DNA of 64,000 bases from Schizochytrium sp. TIO01 (lineage: Eukaryota; Sar; Bigyra; Thraustochytrida; Thraustochytriidae). The stretch lies in NCBI GenBank assembly GCA_004764695.1, contig SMSO01000036.1:1694001-1758000 (forward strand). Reading direction: 5' to 3'. A program made the position numbers and the translations under genes. The notes below the pieces were generated by a model. It ran no database searches. It was not told the DNA's origin and was given only the letters and a program-made list of their open reading frames with translations. Every line of letters starts with the position of its first letter. Position 1 is the first letter of the stretch. Positions 24,201 to 38,829 of this stretch are shown here, in pieces.

Positions 24201-26776
24201 CTCCTCTTCTCTCCCTAAGAGCAGCAGGACGCCAATGAGGACTTAGTCGGCAAGCAACCAAATGCAAGCAGGCAAGTCACCGAAGGAGCTTATCGCCGAG
24301 GGCGACTCATTCAGATTGGAGGGGTCTTTCCTTTCTGGGAACAGATCAACTCTTCACCACACATTTGCACTTGGAGGCTTACACGTAAGCAGCGAAAGTA
24401 ATGAGCACTACAGCGCTACAACCGATGCGCATAAAAGAAATCAGGGTTTGCAATTTATTGGTTACGTACAGAAGTTGGAAAGAGCTGAGGTTCACGATGA
24501 TCATCCTCAATCATTGGATCAACTTTAACGGAGGTTTTCATGCCGGTGTCAAAGGCGTCGAAGAGCGAGATGCGAGACGAATAGTTCGGCCTCTGGACAC
24601 CTGAGCCGACGCTCCAGGATCCTCCATTCACAGCATGCAGGCCCCTCAGGAGGCGAGACGTCTCCCGAAGAAACCTCGCCGCCCACTTACTTGCGTAGTG
24701 GCACCAGCTGCAAACGACACCAACCAATCCAAGACCCAATGAAAGAACGCTAGGGCAAAGAACGCCACGCCAGTAGCTTTTGCTTCAGAAAACCTGCGTG
24801 AAGAACACGAGAAGTCGGCCTTGGCGTCTCTCGATTCTATTTCCAAAGCGGCGGAGCTTGGCTTCTTCCAACAGCACATTACCAAAACAAACAAGACAAA
24901 GTAAAGTAAAGTCAATCATTCACATTCGTGAATTGCGAAAGGATTGGAATCAAGTGGACTCCTCCGAAGTGCGAGCGCCGCGTTTGCCCAATCGCCAGGC
25001 AGTTTTCATCTTGGAAGAAGAGAACTGATGCTCGCGAGCAAAGGAGAAGTAGAGAGCTCGTATCTGCTGCTCGGTGGCCACCCGAATGAATAAATGTATT
25101 GCAGTGAAGAACAAGCAAAGGTAACTTCGATTATTGGAAAGTACTCGATAAACATCAAGACACCCATAAGTGATGAATTTGCAACGTACGTCATCGATAT
25201 TAAGAAATTAATTTGAAGGTTTCTGTTGCATTCGGTAAAGTAGCAGGTTTTGCGCAATCTTCACGCATAACAAAGAACAAACGCAAAAGACTCTTGAAGA
25301 ATCATAAACTTATGCGATATGTGTTATGAAAGATACTTGTAGACTTTTGGTTGTTCTTTAAACTGCAAGATACATATCCAACATGTAAAGACCATCGTTA
25401 GACATATTCACAGCAGAAGGAATTTGTCAGTGGTAAAAAGGTAGCAGTAGGTCATAAACTGGTGTTGGGGTGCTTTACATCCTAATGGTTGCGTTGACTC
25501 CGGAGAGACTCCTTCGACTATTTTTGCGCGCACAAGCCAGAGATTCACGCCAATTTCTCGAAAAAGCTCAAGGGTATATTAAAATATCGTCTCGTGATTG
25601 AGCTCTCCAGATTTTTGATTGAAAATAATATGTTTTATTGCTTCGAGTTTGGCAGGTTTATAAGCACCCAAACCTCAAATAAAGAGTTCCCGTGGAGAAT
25701 TGTTCAATATTATTTTTGCGATTTATGATTATATTATTCATATAAAAGTTCATTTGTTTATGTCTCTAGAGCCGAAAACAATACCTTGGACGCATGTTGC
25801 CAGATATATATATATTTTCGGGCCAAGGCCAGTGCCTTGAATGGCGCCGAACAACTTGCGAAGCTCTCAAAGATACAGTCAGGAAAACCGTCAGGAATAA
25901 GATATCAATCGCAGTCCGTCGAAACTCGTAGCACTCATATTACATTCCACAATCCGCCTCCTTTACCGTACAACATTAACAACAACAACAACAACAACAA
26001 AAGAAAAGAGAAAAAACGAAAAGAAAAAGAGGCTACTCTAAAACTAATGCCAAGGCACGCATGATCGCCAGTTCGCTCGTTCTTTAAACTGTGTGTTCGT
26101 GCCTCTATTGATCACCCCATCATCCAAACCTCACCGGGGCCCCCACTCGCATTTATCCCCTCTACTCAAACCCTGCCTACACAAGCAAAAGCAGTCGAAC
26201 GAAGCCCTTTCATCAATAAATCAATCAACCAATAAATAGCGGCATCTTTCTCTCCCGTGCTGTCTCTAAGAGTCCCCTGTGCCTTCGTTTTTGCCCTCCA
26301 ATGTCACATCAACAAAAACAAACAGAGAACTTGAAAAAACTAATACAAAGGTCAGTCAGTCATGTCTCTTCTACCTCAGATACACAGTATAAGATGCGGA
26401 TATGTATGTATGAATGTGATCCTTCCGTCAGATCTGCGACGAATTGTCAAAGAATCAAAGAAGGCTAACAAGCTGAGCGAGCGAGTCCATGAGCGAAACG
26501 GTGGTCCGAAAGTCGCCTCGACTGGCTGGGCGGCCCCAGCGAAGGGCAGACAGAAGATATAGAGGACTGAGAGAGAGGGAGGGAGGGAGGGAGTCCAAAG
26601 GAGTGACAGGAAAGCGATCGATTAATAACTTTGGACGAGGACGATCGATCAGTCAGTCTTTCGGACGCTCCGCCTTCGAAAGGGCAGGAGGAGTTGAACA
26701 AATTGACTTCTTTCACCACTTTTCGAGCTTCCCTTTCTTTCCTCTTACTAGTACCTTTAATAGGAGGGCTTTCAGG

Positions 26777-26804
26777 GCTTTGCTTTGCTTTGCTTTGCTT
26801 TGCT
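26777..26804 (+). repeat. (GCTTT)n pentanucleotide repeat
   Basis: Five copies of GCTTT followed by decayed CTTCT units up to about 26840; one of few non-tetranucleotide arrays in the desert. Confidence 0.85.
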
Positions 26805-29800
26805 TCTCTTCTCTTCACTTCTCTTTGCTTTCTTTCGGACGCTGCTGCTCTCTATGCTTTTCTTGATTTCATTCTTTTAGTAGCGTTGTTGTTGTTTTTA
26901 ATATGTTTAAAATGAAACTTATGGAATAGTACAAAACGTATTATTTGTTGTTGAAGTAAAAGCACTTTGACATAGAACAGGGGCGCTCAAAGCTTTTCTG
27001 CACTTCAATTTTTTTTTAATATAATAATTATAAAAAAATCTAACACTATATACTATTTCTTGACAAGTCGATTATTAAATTATTTACTTATTTCTATTAG
27101 TAAATGTTATCCCATTAATTTTAATAGTATAATTATATGAGTTTTAGGATTAAAGAAACGGAAAAAGCACTCTCCTGTTTAGTTTTTAGTTCTATAACGA
27201 TGAGGAGCCATTGAAAAAAAAAAAAATCGAGACCTCGGCCAAGGTCCCTCTGGTCCAAATACGGGCGAGTCAATGTCACGGGAGGCCGTAGAACCAATAG
27301 TTATGCCATGTTTTGGCCCAGTAGACCCATCCTTCTCAGCGCATCGACTTGTGAAGGCCCCATTCAAACTCTATAATTTTTTGATGAATGCCTTTTCCTT
27401 TCAACCTCATCTGTGTCGTTAGTTGGCGTGTAACGTACTGACCCACCTACGTATACATAGTAGCACATGCTCAATTCATAACTTTCCAATGTAAGATTAG
27501 CGCAAGCTTTTCTTTTTTCTTTTTCTTTTTCTTTTTTAAATAAAACATAGCAACAGCGGTAATCATAGAAGGAAGATAAATGGTACTTCGTAGCCAAATG
27601 AAATGAACAGGATGATGATCAGATCTACTTTTCAGTCTTGTAAGTTAAGTTCTACTGGTGGGTAGTTGTACTAAGTATCTATCTACCTTCTGCATAAAGG
27701 CATCAATCAGTTGGTCGTTTAGTATTTGTTGTTTCTTTCACTCCGCGGATAGAAGAGCATTTGCTCTTGTTCTTCAAAGTCGAAAATCTTTCCCATTCCC
27801 TCTTCAGTATGTTCGATGCTGTTCGTTACTCGCTGCATAAACTATCTGTTCTATTCAAACAAACACGCGCAGACTCTCGATTTCCATTACTTTATCATAT
27901 AAATATTAAAAATACAGCCGTGCCTAAGAGCTATAGCTATAGCTAGCTACCTAGATAGGCACTACATCTTTCACTCTCCGTAGTGAGAGGAGGAAATGAA
28001 TGAGTCTAAACCTCTTATCAGATTAAAAAAAAACCTCCATCACTGGTGATCTTTCGTTCATTTCGATTCTCTCCTTCTTTCCTTCCTGCCGATACTCGTG
28101 TTGTTACGAGGGATATTGTCTGTCTGCAGAATGAATAAGCTTCTTCTGTGAGGAGTTCGGGCCACTCGGAGCTGTGCTTGTTCGTTAGCTTCTCAGATCC
28201 TCAAAGCTTTCAAGCTACTGCTTTCCAGGCGGCCTTAGACAGTGCGCGGCGGTCCGAAACTAGACTTGCTGATCTCACTTTCCTTTAAGAGATGGCCTAA
28301 TTGTTGCTACCAGTGCAAGCTAATGCGCGGGATTAATAGTAGTTTCTGTTGTCAATGGCTGAAAGATCCTCTAGAGATAAAAATAAAGAGTAAGTAGTTT
28401 TTAGTCATGACTTTTGGAATGGCTTGCCGATTGAGTTATCTGTAGAGCAATCAATATCTCTTGGCCAGATAGCTACTAGGTAGGTAGCTAGCTACCAGCT
28501 TATTATCTTTACTGTGAGAATCTGATTCTTTCGTGTTTCTTCCTTACCTCCCTCAGTGACGAAAGAAGCTTGTAGCTTTGAGTAGACCCTTAATATCTGG
28601 TAATAGGTACTAGATACTTTCTTGTTTAGTATTTGTTTGCTTGCTTGCTTTGCTTATTTAACTTTAACAATAACCTTTGTTTAAAGGTATACTAAAGAAT
28701 GTAGTAGCAGCTTGCTTTCTTCTATTTCACGCATTCGTTAGCTCAATCAAACAGACGTTTCCAAAAGACGGGGTTCCCTAAAGATGAGATGCAGAATAAG
28801 TGGGAGGAGGTCTTTGGCTCGATTGGAGACGGTTAGAAGGGTTTAAGGATGTGCAGGCCACCCATTGGTTGATCATGAGATAACTGCACTACTAAAGTAT
28901 TGGCCTTCTTATTTCTTATTTGGTAAAATAATAACAGATTTCTGAAAATAATTAAGAATAGCATGCAGCATCTTCTAGACAGAAGAGGTGGCGATCGAGA
29001 CTCGTGAAAAAGACGCAGATGCAAGTTCAATCGAGTCTCGCCATCGAGGAGTCGAAGACCAGGCCATGGGTCACATTGTTACTCTCCAGCTGTTAAGCTT
29101 TCACTGACACCAGAAGGTGGGAAACCTAGACAGGTGGCGAACGTAAGGGTCAGTCAATTGCGGAGCAGCGTTAGTGGATCGACTTTGCCCGCACAACACT
29201 TAGACGGGGCAATTTTGTCCCTAAGTGAAAAGGCAGATGCTACTTGATTTTTGTTTGTTTTGGCTCATAGACATCTAATATGAAGAACATGCCTTGACTA
29301 AGCAAAATGTTGAGAGTAGTAGAACTGTTTATTTTGGTGTTATTGATTTTAAATTTTTATATTTTGCTGTTCTTGAAGAAGAGAAGAGAATTTAAAACAA
29401 ACAAAAGCATGCCTTCATATCAAAAGAGTTTCAAATGTCGGGAAAACTTCGGTCTAAACAACTTTGGCCGCTTTCCTCTTCAGCTGCAGTCACCCCCTCA
29501 TAAAGCAGACCGAGGGGCAACGAAGGGGCGAGGGAGCGCATTTCCCAGCGCCAGCCGCCTTCTGCGTATACCCAACAAACCAGTAAGATCCCTCAGAACT
29601 GCAAGAAGAGCAACCGAAAAGCATCTCTTTGCTCCCCTTCTTTCCTTCTAAAATAATTATTGTTTTAAAACTTAAAACTTAAAAAAACAACTAAAAAGCT
29701 AAAAAAAAACTAAAAAAAAAACTGTTTAACTTAATTAAAAATATACTCCAAAAAGAAAGCAGCACCGCAAGCGTAGGCAGCAGGTAGTAGCTATAGCTAG

Positions 29801-30954
29801 CTAGCTTCTACCTGTGTGATGGATGGGTGTGCGAGTGAAGAACCAGTGGCTGCCCACAGTGATGAAAGTGCGAAGCTAGAAGAACCTTGGAGGAAGAAGC
29901 TGCTGCTTTCCCGTCTGTGTTTCCCAATTGCCGCGCCATGGCAGCAACGGAGTCCTTCGTGCATGGCGTGCGTGCTGCTGCCTGCCCAGATGAAGGCGCC
30001 GCGGCTCAGCTCGCGAGCGAGGGCCATGAATGCGTCGCTCCTCACTCGCTCATCTCTCGCACTTGAGGCGGAGTGGACCTGCCCCGCCCCCGAACCAACC
30101 AAGAAGCGGCGGTTTCCGCACTCGGGAAGCACAGGTCTCGGGCATTTAGCGTTGGACTGACTGACTAAGAACAGAACACTTCTCGTTCTTTTCTTCGCGC
30201 CGTCATGTAGATTGATTGACACACGAACAAAGAGATAGAAAAGCATTCACATTCACATGCATGGACGCATGCATGCATAAAGGCGTCTTCATGCGCTCAA
30301 GTTGATCGCTCACTGCTGCAGAGAATGCTGCTCTCGTGAATAGCGATGCGCTTGTGTAGTTCATTCGGCGGTTTTCTTCGTTGTGCCTGCCCATCATTCG
30401 AGGCCACGAAATGCGGCGAGGAAGCGACAGCTCTTCCATTCCATCATCGCGCATCGAATGTCTGCCCACTCCATCGATCGACGTCCGCAGGGTAAAGCGG
30501 CGACCTCCAGGAGAGCGCTTGGAAGCTTTTGCGTGCTCTTCGACCCTGCTGCCTCGCGAATTTCGAGCACGCGATGCGCCCTCAGATTTGTCGGGGGCTT
30601 ACAGGGCAGCAGCATCTCCAAACCGGCGCCGTCGGACCTCGACACTTCGCACCTCCTCCTCCTCCTCATAATCACCACCATCGTCATCAGCATCATCGTC
30701 ATCGCCATCGGCATCAGCGCCACTAACCCGCGCATCAGCGCCTTCGGCAGCGCGCCGCTGAGATTGCGCGTAAGAAACCACTCATTCGGCCATGTACATA
30801 CACACACATATGCATACTAGGCAGAAGATTACATTGCGCAGACATATCATATATAGATAGATAGATGGTCCTGAGCCCTCGCCCATCCTTGGAGTTGGCG
30901 TCTTGGGCCAAAGGCTTTTTAGCTTCTTGAGACGGGAAGAACGTGGCGAAAAAG

Positions 30955-31035
30955 ATGAACGTGAACATGAACATGAACATGAAACGAAGATGAAGACGGA
31001 GATGAAGATGAAGATGAAGATGAAGGTTGAGATAA
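30955..31035 (+). repeat. Hexanucleotide array (GAACAT)n then (GAAGAT)n
   Basis: Three to four GAACAT copies grade into GAAGAT copies. It gives Met/Lys/Glu-repeat or Phe/Ile-repeat peptides in the two strands, which are not taken as genes. Confidence 0.8.
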
Positions 31036-31257
31036 ACAAGATCAAGGCGTCACTGGTCCGCGGGCGACGGGAGGACGAGCCGCGGCGAAGACCTCCGCGG
31101 CAAACGTCCGCCAGGAGAGACCGCAAGCGAGTCGAAGGCAGACCTTCCTTGAAAGCAAGCAAGCGCAGCTGGTTCGAAGAGAAGCAAAAGCAGAGCGAAG
31201 GAAAGTCAACGCGCACATGAAAGCGTCCTTCGAGCCCACCTTCGCCACGGTCCTCTC

Positions 31258-31318
31258 CGCATTTCCCGTTGGGCCTCTTGCTTGCCTGCTTGCCTGCTTG
31301 CTTGCCTGCTTGCTTGTG
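31258..31318 (+). repeat. CTTG/CCTG tandem array
   Basis: Interleaved GCTTG and CCTG tetranucleotide units over about 60 bp. Confidence 0.8.
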
Positions 31319-32380
31319 GACGTGCAGTGAGTGCGGTGGATGCGTGGATGGCGCTGATGACGCTGAGCGCTGTGCCGGGAGCCGCGGCGGGACCAAGGCG
31401 AGAGGGCCAGGGAAGCCGCGGTCAGCCATCAGCGATCAGCCATCATGAAAGAGCCTCCGTAAGACCGCTGTGAAGAAGGAAGGAGCAGCGGCAGCGGTGT
31501 CTTTGGAGCATCCAAACCTTGCTTCAGGATTCGACGTCGATGGATCGATGGATCTATCGATCGACGGGGACTCAGGAGCGAGCGCAGGGATGCTTCTTGA
31601 CTTTACTTTCGAAGTTTCCGGTGAAACAGAATCAAAATGACAGAAGAAACCTTCAACACTTTTTTTCATCTTTCTAAAAGTCTGTATTTGTATTTATTAA
31701 AGAAAGATATTTATTATAAACTTGTATTTTAGTTACTTAAAACATTTATATTTATTTCCTATTTTTATTTTAAAAGACAAAAATGCAAAAGAGTTGCGAA
31801 GGAAGAGAAGAAAGAGACCACCTCTTAATGAACATAGGTAACCCCTAGCTGCAAGAACAGAATGGAAAGACACGGAATGAAGTCGACATCTCAAAGGCGA
31901 GTTCCCCGTAGCTTCTGAAAAGCTTCATAAACGCGGGGATATAACAGGGACGGAGAACCTAGTAGCTTTGAATTTCTGCGACACAGCTTCGAAAAGATCG
32001 CGTTTCCGACTCTAGTGCTTCAAGTGCCTCCAGAGTTCCGCGCGAAGCATAGCGAAATCGACCGAAGCTGGAGCAGATCCTACGCCTGTGGAAGAAGTGG
32101 GACGGATCTCAAACGAAGGATGTTCGAAAGGAAAGCCATCAGTGAATCAAGAGTAGGTATCCGCAGACAGACAGACAGATATACCGTGCTATCTATCGGG
32201 CGCAGGCGAATCGAACCGCGAGACAGCCAGCAAGCCAGCCAGACAGACGCGGGAACCCGAAGAAGTTCTTGAGAACCAGCAGAAGCCACCGCGTCGAGGA
32301 GCAAGAAAGCTAACGAGGAACGCGTGCTGACGATAAACCGGACTCTGGCGCCGCAGAGAACGTGGTAGTAGATACACACA

Positions 32381-32403
32381 TAGATAGATAGATAGATAGA
32401 TAC
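32381..32403 (+). repeat. (GATA)n microsatellite
   Basis: About five copies of TAGA/GATA, followed by TACATTACATAC units. Confidence 0.85.
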
Positions 32404-33495
32404 ATTACATACATTACGGGCATACATACATATGAAGAGGGGTGCGACGCGGATGAAGTTGGATCCTGATTGCGCAGAAAAGCACTCCTGTAGAATCGAA
32501 GAAGAAATAAGGAAGTGAGTAAGAAAGTAAGTGGGTGGGTACCGTAGCTACAATTAAATTTCCAAGCCCAAGCGAGGAAGTCCCAAACAGCCCCGAAGGA
32601 ATCCCCGTCGGGAGCCCGTACTTTCGTGAAAGCTGCTGCGGCGGTCTTGGTTGGAAAAACTAGACATTACTACATTTTACAACCTCAGCAATCGATCACT
32701 CACAAAAACATGCTCACTCAGTGACCACCATTGCTTCGCAAATATGCTCTCTCTCTTCGGTCTGTGGAGCGCCCTTCTGAGGGGAGGAAAGAGCTGTCAG
32801 TTGATTGAAGAGCTCTTCCACGCACGACGTCGGCAGAGCGCGAGGGCCCTCGGCGGCGTCCCGGTCTGCGGAGGACCCAAACAACCGCAGACAGAGCTTG
32901 TCGAGGCGGACTCGACGGACCGAAGGCGCTCGCTCGCTCGCTCGCTCGGTTGACAAATGCAAAACAGAGCGTCACGAGAGACACGAGCACTCAGCCCTGA
33001 GGGACCCTGCGCCGCTCGAGCCGTCTGGATCCATGGGCGCTGGCTAGACGAGACTCAGCGGGAGCGCGAGGAGTCGCGTCTGATGGCGTACAGTGTAGTT
33101 GTTGTTGTTGCAGCGCAGCGCAGCGTAGCTTAAGAAACAGGCTGGTTGTTTGCAGAAGCTGAGGGCTGTTTCAAACGGTGCCGAGCGATGAACGAATGCT
33201 CTGATCTCGACTGAAGAGGTCGACCTGCGATCGAGACGCTCGCTCGAGGAGGAGTGGCCTCGAAAGCGTTGGGTGCATACTCCACTCAACCCGCTGGCCA
33301 ATGAGTTGGTTCTAAGCGCGACCCATAGCTGCTTGCTTGCCTTGGCTCCTTTTCGCAGTGCCACCTGCGAGCTCCTGATGCTTTGCATCCCATCCCTGCT
33401 TGGACCCGGGACCCCGCACTACTGCGCCCAGTACAGAGGTCCTCAGCCCGGCGACCGACGCCGACCGCACCCCGTGGCCAGACGAATCCTGGGGG

Positions 33496-33538
33496 CTCGC
33501 GCGGGACCCAGAGCCGCGCCGCCGGGGTCCCGCGCGAG
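33496..33538. repeat. Perfect GC-rich inverted repeat (14-bp arms, 15-nt loop)
   Basis: CTCGCGCGGGACCC at 33496-33509 is the exact reverse complement of GGGTCCCGCGCGAG at 33525-33538. Twelve of 14 pairs are G-C, so either strand could form a very stable hairpin. No gene end lies next to it, so there is no reason to call it a terminator. Confidence 0.85.
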
Positions 33539-34315
33539 GAAAGATCATCATCATCTCCAAGTGGCACAATAGCGGCAGAATGGTATCACGAAGCCAAAAA
33601 GAAGATAAGTCAGTAATCTCTCTCTATTAATTAATTTATTGGCTATTCATTTCATTTATTTATTTATTTGTTTTATCTTTGTGAATAGTTTTACTAATAA
33701 TAAAAATTATAAAAAGTAGTGAACTCAAACATTGAAGAAAGAGAACGGAACACAAACGAAGAACGGAACTCAGGAAAGAAGAGCAGTGTCCTTCCTTAAG
33801 TTCGAAGTCGCTCGCTGGGACGGCGTCCCTCCCCGCATCTATCTAGTTCTTGAAGCATTGCAAAGAAAGGCCTTTCGTAACATGAGACAAAGGCCCTAAT
33901 CGTAGTGGAAATAGAAACCAACAAAAGCGCCACCTGCTACTAGGGCTTCCAGGAAAGCCTTAGGCTGAGGACGCCTGATTCTTTCAATGGTACTTTCCTA
34001 GTTTCATTTCCAACTCGTAAACTAGGCAGGCAAGAGTTTCTGCGGTCCTTTTCCAAAGCAAGCTAGTCGCCATCCCCATGAAATGAAAAGGGATCAATCG
34101 ACCTATTTCTACATACCTTGCTCAGGTTTAACTTATTCGATCAGGCCTTGCTGAGTGAGGGAGTGAGCTGAGACTAGAACATGACTGCTGAAGACCTCGT
34201 GACCTTTTTTGACCAGAAACTGCGAGCCTTTTTTGTCAAAGGGTGTGCGATTGGTGCAAAACTTGTGCTCCATCCAAGGAGGTACGCGACGCCAAGGTTG
34301 CGATATCGAGAATGA

Positions 34316-34490
34316 ATAACGTGGCAATGAATGAATGAATCAATCAATCAATCAATAACATGACAATGAATGAATCAATGAATGAATGAATGAATGAATG
34401 GATAACGCAATAAATGAATAACACAATGAACACAATGAATGAATAACAAAATAAATGAATAACACAATGAATGACTAACACAATGAATGA
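34316..34490 (+). repeat. Degenerate AATG/ATAACACAATGA repeat tract
   Basis: Runs of AATG and AATC alternate with units like AATGAATAACACAATGA, making a mixed microsatellite and minisatellite of about 175 bp. Confidence 0.85.
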
Positions 34491-37400
34491 ATGGGAGAGA
34501 GAGAGAATATTCCGAATATTCACAATGTATCTCGAGCTGCAGTGTCAGGGACGGTTAACCCGTCATCTATCTCTTTGCTTCTTGCTACCATAGCCTGTGA
34601 GATTGCATTGCCCAAGGCCGCATGTATTGAGGAACCGCATGTATTGAGGAACGAGCGACGGCAGAGCGGAGGCGCAATCGCTTTTGAAGACTTTCGGTGC
34701 CTTACTATGATAACAGAAAAAGGCATATTCTCACGAGTTTGGGCGAGACTTTGGTTCACACCATATTGTCGCCCGGGACAGTTCGAGCTCGCAGAGCAAC
34801 GACAACCCGCTGGCTCTTGCGCTGTCCGTCACTAGAAACGATATCGACCCTCTGTAGAGATGGAAATCGGAAAGCTTGAGTGTCAGTGCATGATAATCTA
34901 GTTGTTGCTCTGACAATTTCAGGATCAATATACATAGATTGAAAACAATTTATTTAACTCGGCATTTTTTCCCTATGAATGCAAATTATAGTGATTGAAT
35001 ACAAAATTTCCTTGGGCGTTCTCTAGAGCAAACCTAAGAGACTTTCTTGTAGCCACAGCGACGGGTTTATACAGCTGCCGCGTATTCCTCTTATTTATCT
35101 TTCCTTAGGGTTTTTTTTATTAAAGAAAAATTCTATGGTCAGGGACGAATACTCAAATACATGGTACAAAGAACTTATACATAATGCATTGACTTGTTTC
35201 AATGATCAAAGAAAAAACCGTTTGTTTGTTTTTTTGTAGACTTCTCACCTAGGAGTAGAACAGGCAGCGATGTGATCTGTTGAGCCAAGAAAACATCGCT
35301 CTTAATAGTTGGGTTTTGCCGTGTGCCGTTGGACAATTCCTTAAATGTACGAATAATTAAACACCTTCAAGCTCGTTAGGCTTTTTGTAGCACCGAGCAG
35401 TCGACCACCGTGGAAAGCATGCGATCGCAGGCGACCAATTTTTAACCACTCCTTTCGAGACTTGAAGATACACCGTGAGACGTCGTCAGTGTTTGCTGCT
35501 AATGCCCTCTTCGCCTTTAGTATCTTGCTGCTGGAGGCTCCTGAAATGACAGCGAGGTACAACCTCCGCCACTCTACCACGACAGAATAGTTCCTTTTGT
35601 ATTTAGTTAGCTCAGTTGAATAATTAGCTGTTAGGAAGAGGAAGACATAAGTGCAGGACACCACGACAGTCATTCTGTAGGGATGCAGCATGATTTTGAT
35701 TGCTGCCTCACAATTTGCATGGAACTTCTTACGAGTTAGCAACACATTTGATGAAGTGAAAGTTTTTAATAGCAAGGTATCAATGACTATAATTTGAATG
35801 GACCTAAAAGGTATTTTTACTCGACTGAAGAATTGAATCGCCTTCAGTTGTTTAGTGACAACTACATTTCAGGTAGGATTCAACTCCCACTTCTGTCTTC
35901 ATCTGCGCTGCGTGTTTTAAGCGGGCGGGGGGAAGGTCAATCTCTTAAATCTGCCCTTTCTCGTTTTTTAATGTGACTAAGCTTGAGCAAAACTTCAAGG
36001 ATATATTATTAAATGCCGCCACTCCTTCCCTCTTCATTGGTCTAAGAGTTGTCCAGTCTGCACTACTGTGATTTTGATTGATTTGAATGTTTAGGTCTAA
36101 ATTCGCATGTCATCATTTTCACTCAGGCTTATTCTATGTCATGAGATGAGAAGATACAATTTCATGGATAGATGAAAACCTCAATGTTGGCAATTTTAGG
36201 GCGAACAACCAAGTCAAAGTTCGGCAGACAGCACACGATATTTAGGTCTTGTCTTACAATCCATTCTAGTTTTATTTTTTTCAATTTTTCGTTCAGAGAA
36301 TGCTCAGCGTAGGAGTTTCTTCAACTTCGAAAAAGATGAATCTCTACATATGATGTTGATTACTCATCCATTGGCCAGCAAACTGCGATTTCTCCTTATC
36401 GTGAATTTATCTTTGTAAAATGAAATAAATTAATAATTAACAAAGGGTAAGAATTCGAAGGTGATGAGTATTTCCAAGTATGATTTACTGTAATAATTTT
36501 CCAATTGCATTAGTGAGAACCCTATCGAAGCACACTTCGGAGAGTATTGAAGCGTTAGCCAGTAAGTCAAAACATATGATGCTGTGTGGCGGCCTGAAAT
36601 ACTATTTATCCTGATAATAAGTTTTCCCACAAAGAAATGTTGACTTTTAGTTTTACTTTTAGAAAAAAATATTTATTTATTCTAAAAAGGCAATTACCTT
36701 CATCTCTTTTTTTATTTTTCCTCTTTTTTAAAAACTTTTTTAAGAATATAATTGAAACACTGTGGCCCACTCGGCAAAACTACTTTCGCGCTTAGGGATC
36801 ATGATGAGTTTTAAAATAAAATAGAAAACAAGCATAAAACTTTGTTTGTTGGCTTAGGGTAATTCTTTGTACGAGAGAGATGTTTTTGGTTGTTCTTCAC
36901 AGAGGCAACGCACGACAGATTTCGGTTTGAGTGTCAAACAAAGTATTTCGTCCAATGCACAGGGGGGGTGCGGCAAACACAAACAGAAACAGAAGAAGTA
37001 AAGGACAGGATTATCGACTTTTCTTCAACTCAATTTCTTTCTTTCTTTCTTTCAACTTGCTTGTTGTTTTTAAATCTATCTCCTTCCTTCTTTCCCTAAA
37101 ACGCTCAAAAAGGCAAGAGAGGCAGTAATGATCTAAAAGGTGAGTGAATAGCTTGGAGTATTCCCCGTCTCAAAGTTGCGTGCGCGCCTACTAGATTTCA
37201 AATAGTTGATTATCAAACTCGGCGAGTTCAGTGGTCGCTGAAAATATGAGCCCTCTTTGAATAGATCTCCTCCCTGGTACAATCAAACAATGATTGTTTA
37301 GAAGCTCACAAAGCCTGTCCGCCGGAATAGATTAGCTTGCCGTTGCGCCGGAGAATAAATTACTTGCTCGAAAGGGAGGTAAGGATAGGTAGGTGATCCC

Positions 37401-38378
37401 TATATGTTATACTTCTTTTTTCTCTTTGATTTACTTAAAGAAAATTAAGTTTAAGTTTTATACTTCTAAATTGATTCTTCTGATGGAGCGCGGTTTGGTG
37501 CATTGAATAGATACTCTCGTTGGCTGGCATTCTCTTTCTCTCTCTAAGATCGACGCGCTGGCACGGCTTTTGGAATAGCTCCCTACCGAAAACCGCAAGC
37601 AAGGGCCTACCAGACTCTTGGAAAGGCCCTCGCGCTCCACCAGGCTGGCAACCCAAACAATCGCCTTCCAAACTTTGTGCTCCAAATGACAACAAGTTGA
37701 AACCAACAAACCATCACACAAACAGAAACGGAGGAACTCGAGCAAACAGCTTCTTTTTTTCTTTTTCTTTTCTTTTGTTTTCAAAAATAATAATTACATA
37801 ATTTTATTCTTTATATTTGAAGAATGTAAATGAGCGATAATAATTGTAGTCCAATGAATAAAATGGGCCAGTGAACGAATGGCTTCAGCTTTCCTTCCTG
37901 GCTGGATCGGATCGATTGCGAAGCCCTCTCTCCCTCAACCATCACACGAACGGCCGTCGGCTCGAGGACGACAGAACGCAGGCAGGCAGACAGCCAGCCA
38001 GTCAGCCAGCCACTCCGCCAGCAGGAGAAATAGAGAACTTTCCGGGATTTTGCTCTATTCTTCTGAAGAATCGAGAGATTGTTCGGCGAGTGTGTCGGAG
38101 AAATAGGCCTACTAACGGTGAATTTAGGCCAATCAAGCAAGCAAGCAGCTTTCACTTTCTTCCTATAGCATGAGCACACTGCTTGAATAAGAAGCTAAAC
38201 ACGCCTACGTCTGGGAGAAAGGCCTTGGTAGCTGCGGGGTGGTTGTAGAGAGGGAAACTGCAAAATCGGGTGGCCCTGGGCCCCTCTCCTCCACTGGCGC
38301 CCGCCAGAGACAGTGGGGACACGCGAGAGGCGTTGGCTCGTCACGACCTAAAGCTGCTCACGATTAGGCGGGAGGAAG

Positions 38379-38605
<227 letters not shown>

Positions 38606-38829
38606 CCTACTTAGTAGCCTGCCTAACCAGCAGTAACAGTAGCACAAGAAGAAAGTAAGTACATTCTACCGGCGCCTCGTAACCTGGTCAGCACTTGTTT
38701 TTTTTGTAATTGGCTGTTTTCCTGTTAGGGGTAGATGACTCATGATCGAGGAGGTCTCCTTACCTGTTCGATTTCTGCTTTCTCTCCTCTTTTACCCACC
38801 TCTTTCCGTTTCTGTGCTGGTTTCCAGAG

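Larger units (their letters stand above)
29800..33610. other. GC-rich block inside the gene desert
   Basis: Compared with the AT-rich flanks this block is clearly richer in G and C, especially 30000-31450 and 32830-33560. ORFs up to 215 codons occur on both strands at once (for example 30782-31429 on the minus strand) but are low in complexity and have no domain signature. It contains short tandem arrays, including GAACAT/GAAGAT hexamers at about 30955-31035, CTTGCCTG-type units at about 31258-31318, and GATA units at 32381-32403. Confidence 0.55.

Noticed and set aside
29307-29651. 114-codon ORF with an N-terminal hydrophobic stretch
   Set aside because: The hydrophobic part is AT-rich islet sequence and the rest is random-like basic sequence.
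29797-30246. 149-codon minus-strand ORF with an overlapping plus-strand ORF
   Set aside because: Both strands are open because of high GC content; neither looks like a known protein.
30782-31429. 215-codon minus-strand ORF
   Set aside because: GC-rich, low complexity, overlapped by open frames on the other strand, no domain, and it covers hexanucleotide arrays.
32195-32275. B-box-like GGTTCGATTCG on the minus strand
   Set aside because: The T stem pairs poorly and no proper A box is found; it could be a SINE trace but there is no other support.
35341-35775. 144-codon minus-strand ORF
   Set aside because: Begins at TTG, first ATG is internal, no motif and no splice partners found.
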